From an uncultured Porphyromonadaceae bacterium (lineage in GTDB: Bacteria > Bacteroidota > Bacteroidia > Bacteroidales > Muribaculaceae), in assembly GCA_900540625.1 (NCBI GenBank), contig UQGP01000065.1, positions 1-7,638 on the forward strand: 7,638 nt of DNA. The letters are read 5' to 3'. The translations under genes and the position numbers were made by a program. The notes below the pieces were generated by a model. That model had not been told where the DNA came from. It searched no databases and worked only from the letters and a program-made list of their open reading frames with translations. Positions 5,088 to 7,638 of the stretch are shown piece by piece; positions within the stretch are counted from its first letter, which is position 1; each line of letters starts with the position of its first letter.

Positions 5088-6965
5088 CTATCGGCCCAAA
5101 AGCAGTAGTAAAACATTGATGTCGCTCGGGCTTACCCCGGGAATTCGAGAAGCCTGACCGATGGTCGAGGGGCGATGTTTTTGCAGCTTCTGGCGTGCCT
5201 CGGTGGACAAGGCGTTGATGCCGGAGTAATCATAATCCTCGGCAATACGAATATCTTCAAGACGGCGGAGTTTGTCTACGTTGAGTTGCTCGCGCTTGAC
5301 ATATCCCTCGTACTTGAGCAACACCTCGGCTGCTTCGACAATCTCGCCGCGTCTGTCTTGCGGGAGCGCGGCGATATACTCGGCCAACGCCGGAATATAC
5401 TGCGCAAGCAACTGAATTGTGAGCTGAGGTCTCAGCACCAAGTCTACAAGACGGACACTTTGGCGCAAAGGCGCCGAGCCGACGGAAGCGAGCAATGCTT
5501 CGACATCCCCTGCCCTTACGGTAAGCGTGCGTGCCAGTTCGACAAGTCCGTCGCGTGCATCGCGCTTTTGTACGAGCGCCTGCATACGCGTTTCGTCGGC
5601 AAGGCCGAGGCGGTAGGCAAGCGGCGTCAGACGCATATCGGCATCATCCTGCCGTAAAAGTATGCGGTGTTCGGCGCGCGATGTGAACATTCGGTACGGC
5701 TCGTCCACGCCCTTGGTGATAAGGTCGTCGATAAGAACTCCGATGTATGCTTGGTCGCGCGAAAGCACCAGCGGCTCGCGGCCGAGTACGGCAAGAGCCG
5801 CATTGGCTCCCGCGACGAGGCCCTGCCCCGCAGCCTCTTCATATCCCGTAGTGCCGTTGATTTGGCCGGCAAAATACAGACCGCCCACAAGTCGGGTTTC
5901 GAGGGTATGACGCAGCTGCGTCGGGTCAAAATAGTCGTATTCTATAGCATATCCCGGACGATAGATTTGCACGTCGCGCAGTGCCGGGATGGTCTGCATG
6001 GCGCGTATTTGTATATCAATGGGCAGCGAGGAGCTGAACCCGTTGAGGTAATATTCCTGAGTGTCCTCCCCTTCCGGTTCAAGGAAAAGTTGGTGCGAAT
6101 CCTTGTCGGCAAAGGTGACGATTTTGGTTTCGATACTCGGGCAGTAACGAGGGCCGATGCTTTGGATCTGGCCATTGAAAAGCGGCGAGTCGGGCAGACC
6201 TTCGCGAAGAATTTCGTGAGTGCGCGTATTGGTGTTCACCGTAAAGCACGGGCACTGGCGCAACTCCCTATGGACTGTCGGCAGGAACGAAAACTTGTGA
6301 AAATCCTCATCGCCGTATTGCGGCGTGGCCAACTCAAAATGTACGCTGCGACCGTCGATACGCACCGGAGTTCCGGTCTTCATACGACCGCAGACAAATC
6401 CGAGATCGCGCAGTTGCTCGGTAATGCCGTGACTGGCCGGCTCGCCGGTACGTCCGCCCGGCAGCATTGTTCGACCGATATGCATCAAGCCGTTGAGGAA
6501 AGTTCCGGTGGTCAGCACCACGGCACGTGCCGTGAAAGTGGCGCCATTGAGGGTATGCACACCGGCGACACGGCCGTCTTGCAGGATGATACGGTCAACC
6601 GCATCCTGCCACATATCCAGGTTGGGGGCATTCTCTAAAGTCTTGCGCCACAGGGCACTGAAACGCATACGGTCGCTCTGCGAGCGCGGACTCCATACCG
6701 CTGGACCTTTGCTCAAATTCAGCATCCTGAACTGTATTGCAGTGCGGTCGGTGATAATGCCCATCATTCCGCCCAAAGCGTCTATTTCTCTGACAATCTG
6801 CCCCTTGGCTATACCGCCTACGGCAGGGTTGCAGCTCATTTGTGCAACCTTGTCCATATCCATAGTCACGAGCAAAGTGCTGCACCCCAAACGCGAAGCA
6901 GCCATAGCGGCCTCGCATCCGGCGTGTCCCGCACCGACGATGATGACATCATACTCGAATTTCAT
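5088..6965 (-). CDS. mnmG: tRNA uridine-5-carboxymethylaminomethyl modification enzyme MnmG (GidA)
   Basis: FAD-dependent partner of MnmE (TrmE); together they install the 5-carboxymethylaminomethyl group on wobble U34 of certain tRNAs, in the cytosol. The 625-residue length is full size. The dinucleotide-binding motif is GAGHAGCEAA (11-20). AQMSCNPAVGG carries Cys45, the counterpart of E. coli Cys47, and GPRYCPSIETK carries Cys275, the counterpart of Cys277. A second FAD motif lies in GYEEAAGQGLVAGANAAL, and the C-terminal helical domain that binds MnmE is present (EGYVKREQ... to SPSDINVLLLLLGR). The start gives the standard MKFEYDVIIVGAGHAG opening. It follows ybeY by 74 bases with no evident terminator between, so cotranscription is likely. 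mnmE is not in the window. Confidence 0.98.
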   Translation of the reverse strand: MKFEYDVIIVGAGHAGCEAAMAASRLGCSTLLVTMDMDKVAQMSCNPAVGGIAKGQIVREIDALGGMMGIITDRTAIQFRMLNLSKGPAVWSPRSQSDRMRFSALWRKTLENAPNLDMWQDAVDRIILQDGRVAGVHTLNGATFTARAVVLTTGTFLNGLMHIGRTMLPGGRTGEPASHGITEQLRDLGFVCGRMKTGTPVRIDGRSVHFELATPQYGDEDFHKFSFLPTVHRELRQCPCFTVNTNTRTHEILREGLPDSPLFNGQIQSIGPRYCPSIETKIVTFADKDSHQLFLEPEGEDTQEYYLNGFSSSLPIDIQIRAMQTIPALRDVQIYRPGYAIEYDYFDPTQLRHTLETRLVGGLYFAGQINGTTGYEEAAGQGLVAGANAALAVLGREPLVLSRDQAYIGVLIDDLITKGVDEPYRMFTSRAEHRILLRQDDADMRLTPLAYRLGLADETRMQALVQKRDARDGLVELARTLTVRAGDVEALLASVGSAPLRQSVRLVDLVLRPQLTIQLLAQYIPALAEYIAALPQDRRGEIVEAAEVLLKYEGYVKREQLNVDKLRRLEDIRIAEDYDYSGINALSTEARQKLQKHRPSTIGQASRIPGVSPSDINVLLLLLGR

Positions 6966-7039
6966 AGTGTCCGGACTGTATTGTTAAATCGTATGCTGTG
7001 ATACCAATTTTTATATGAATAACTAAAAGCAAAAATGAG

Positions 7040-7501
7040 TTACTCGCCGGAGGAGTCCGCCTTTTCCGAATCGGGCATCGAAGCGTATAGCGCCAGGGCC
7101 TCGTTTTCGTGATGCTCCATGATTTCGCGTTCGCCCGGGCCTTTGTCGTTGATGCCGCACAGGTGCAGCACTCCATGCACGATGACGCGCAGAAGTTCCT
7201 GCGAAAATTCGGCACCGATACCGACGGCGTTCGAGGCCACGGTATCCAACGAAATAAACATATCGCCGGAGATTACTCGCCCGTGACTATAATCAAAAGT
7301 GATGATGTCCGTATAATAGTCATGTTGGAGGAATTCCCTATTGACTTCGATAATTCGGGCATCGTCACAAAAGATGTAAGACAACTCGTGAGCAATACGT
7401 CCGTGCGCTTTGGCCACCTCGACAAGCCAGGCCTCGACCTTGGCACGATCGATGCTCGGCATAGCGACGTTCTGCGTCTCCCATTGAAAAGTAGCAGTCA
7501 T
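7040..7501 (-). CDS. ybeY: Endoribonuclease / rRNA maturation factor YbeY
   Basis: UPF0054 metalloprotein needed for 16S rRNA 3'-end maturation and ribosome quality control, about 153 residues. Numbered from Met at 7501: the core VNREFLQHDYYTDIITFDY (about 54-72), GDMFIS (about 79-84) and the metal site HGVLHLCGIND with His109, His113 and Asp119. In E. coli the third ligand is His; here Asp occupies it, followed by Lys. The position of E. coli Arg59 is Leu in FLQHD. Both look like Bacteroidota family variants rather than damage. The frame is open to a Met at 7513 (adding MFAN), but that would leave only about a 10-base leader from the nearest promoter; Met at 7501 gives a more usual N-terminus. 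A charged tail (SEKADSSGE) ends the protein. Confidence 0.95.
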   Translation of the reverse strand: MTATFQWETQNVAMPSIDRAKVEAWLVEVAKAHGRIAHELSYIFCDDARIIEVNREFLQHDYYTDIITFDYSHGRVISGDMFISLDTVASNAVGIGAEFSQELLRVIVHGVLHLCGINDKGPGEREIMEHHENEALALYASMPDSEKADSSGE

Positions 7502-7529
7502 GTTGGCAAACATTTTTGCAATTAACCTA

Positions 7530-7559
7530 CAAAGTTACAAATAAACACCGAATGGTCAG
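7530..7559 (-). promoter_or_regulatory. Proximal promoter of ybeY-mnmG
   Basis: Minus strand TAACTTTG (7537-7530) is an exact TAnnTTTG -7 element. CTG (7559-7557) lies 19 bases upstream, a one-base variant of the -33 TTG. Transcription would begin near 7524, giving a leader of about 20 bases to the Met at 7501. Confidence 0.6.
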
Positions 7560-7606
7560 GTAAAAAATCGGGGGAATTCGCAAATTGTAGAGTCAAGTGG
7601 CAAGTG

Positions 7607-7637
7607 CAAAATTAATGAATCATTTTGTAGAACTCAA
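7607..7637 (-). promoter_or_regulatory. Distal promoter of ybeY-mnmG
   Basis: Minus strand TTG (7637-7635), a 20-base spacer and TAATTTTG (7614-7607) followed by C: both Bacteroidota promoter elements match exactly with good spacing. Transcription would begin near 7600, about 100 bases before ybeY. It is the best two-box match in the window, and forms a tandem pair with the proximal element. Confidence 0.6.
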
Positions 7638-7638
7638 T

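Noticed and set aside
5667..6638. 323-codon plus-strand frame
   Set aside because: It lies wholly antisense to conserved mnmG. Long antisense frames are expected opposite GC-rich coding sequence, and the translation shows no domain.

Overview
The window reads as ordinary chromosome from a member of the Bacteroidota, most likely order Bacteroidales. Three things support this. The protein sequences carry Bacteroidota-type variants, for example YbeY with HGVLHLCGIND. The best promoters match the Bacteroidota -7 element TAnnTTTG, not a sigma-70 -10 box. The starts are preceded by A/T-rich sequence rather than Shine-Dalgarno sites. Genus and species cannot be read from the sequence alone; base composition is moderate, with GC-rich genes and AT-rich spacers.

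All convincing genes lie on the minus strand, so transcription runs from high to low coordinates: ybeY (about 7501-7040), mnmG (6965-5088), an unlisted 42-residue lipoprotein (4846-4718), apt (4663-4145), uvrC (about 3863-2001), a YihX-like HAD phosphatase (1773-1147) and ribF (1054-125). The large plus-strand reading frames are antisense shadows of these genes.

The likely transcription units are: (1) ybeY-mnmG, driven by one or two TAnnTTTG promoters at the right edge and closed by a hairpin just after mnmG; (2) small lipoprotein-apt, closed by a hairpin with a T-tract; (3) uvrC, with its own AT-rich, repeat-bearing leader; (4) HAD phosphatase-ribF, with a clear -7 element and a structured leader of about 110 nt. 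The genes are housekeeping: 16S rRNA maturation, tRNA wobble-uridine modification, adenine salvage, nucleotide excision repair, sugar-phosphate/phosphatase chemistry and FMN/FAD synthesis. They look like a conserved neighbourhood, not a single pathway.

The interesting content is between the genes. A 16-bp site identical to the chromosomal parS (ParB-binding) consensus lies just downstream of mnmG. A tiny lipoprotein sits in the same gap. Three spacers carry unrelated short direct tandem repeats: 16-17 bp units upstream of uvrC, 20-22 bp units between the HAD gene and ribF, and 8-9 bp units after ribF. I see no mobile element, CRISPR array, tRNA, rRNA or defence system, and no convincing new multi-gene system.
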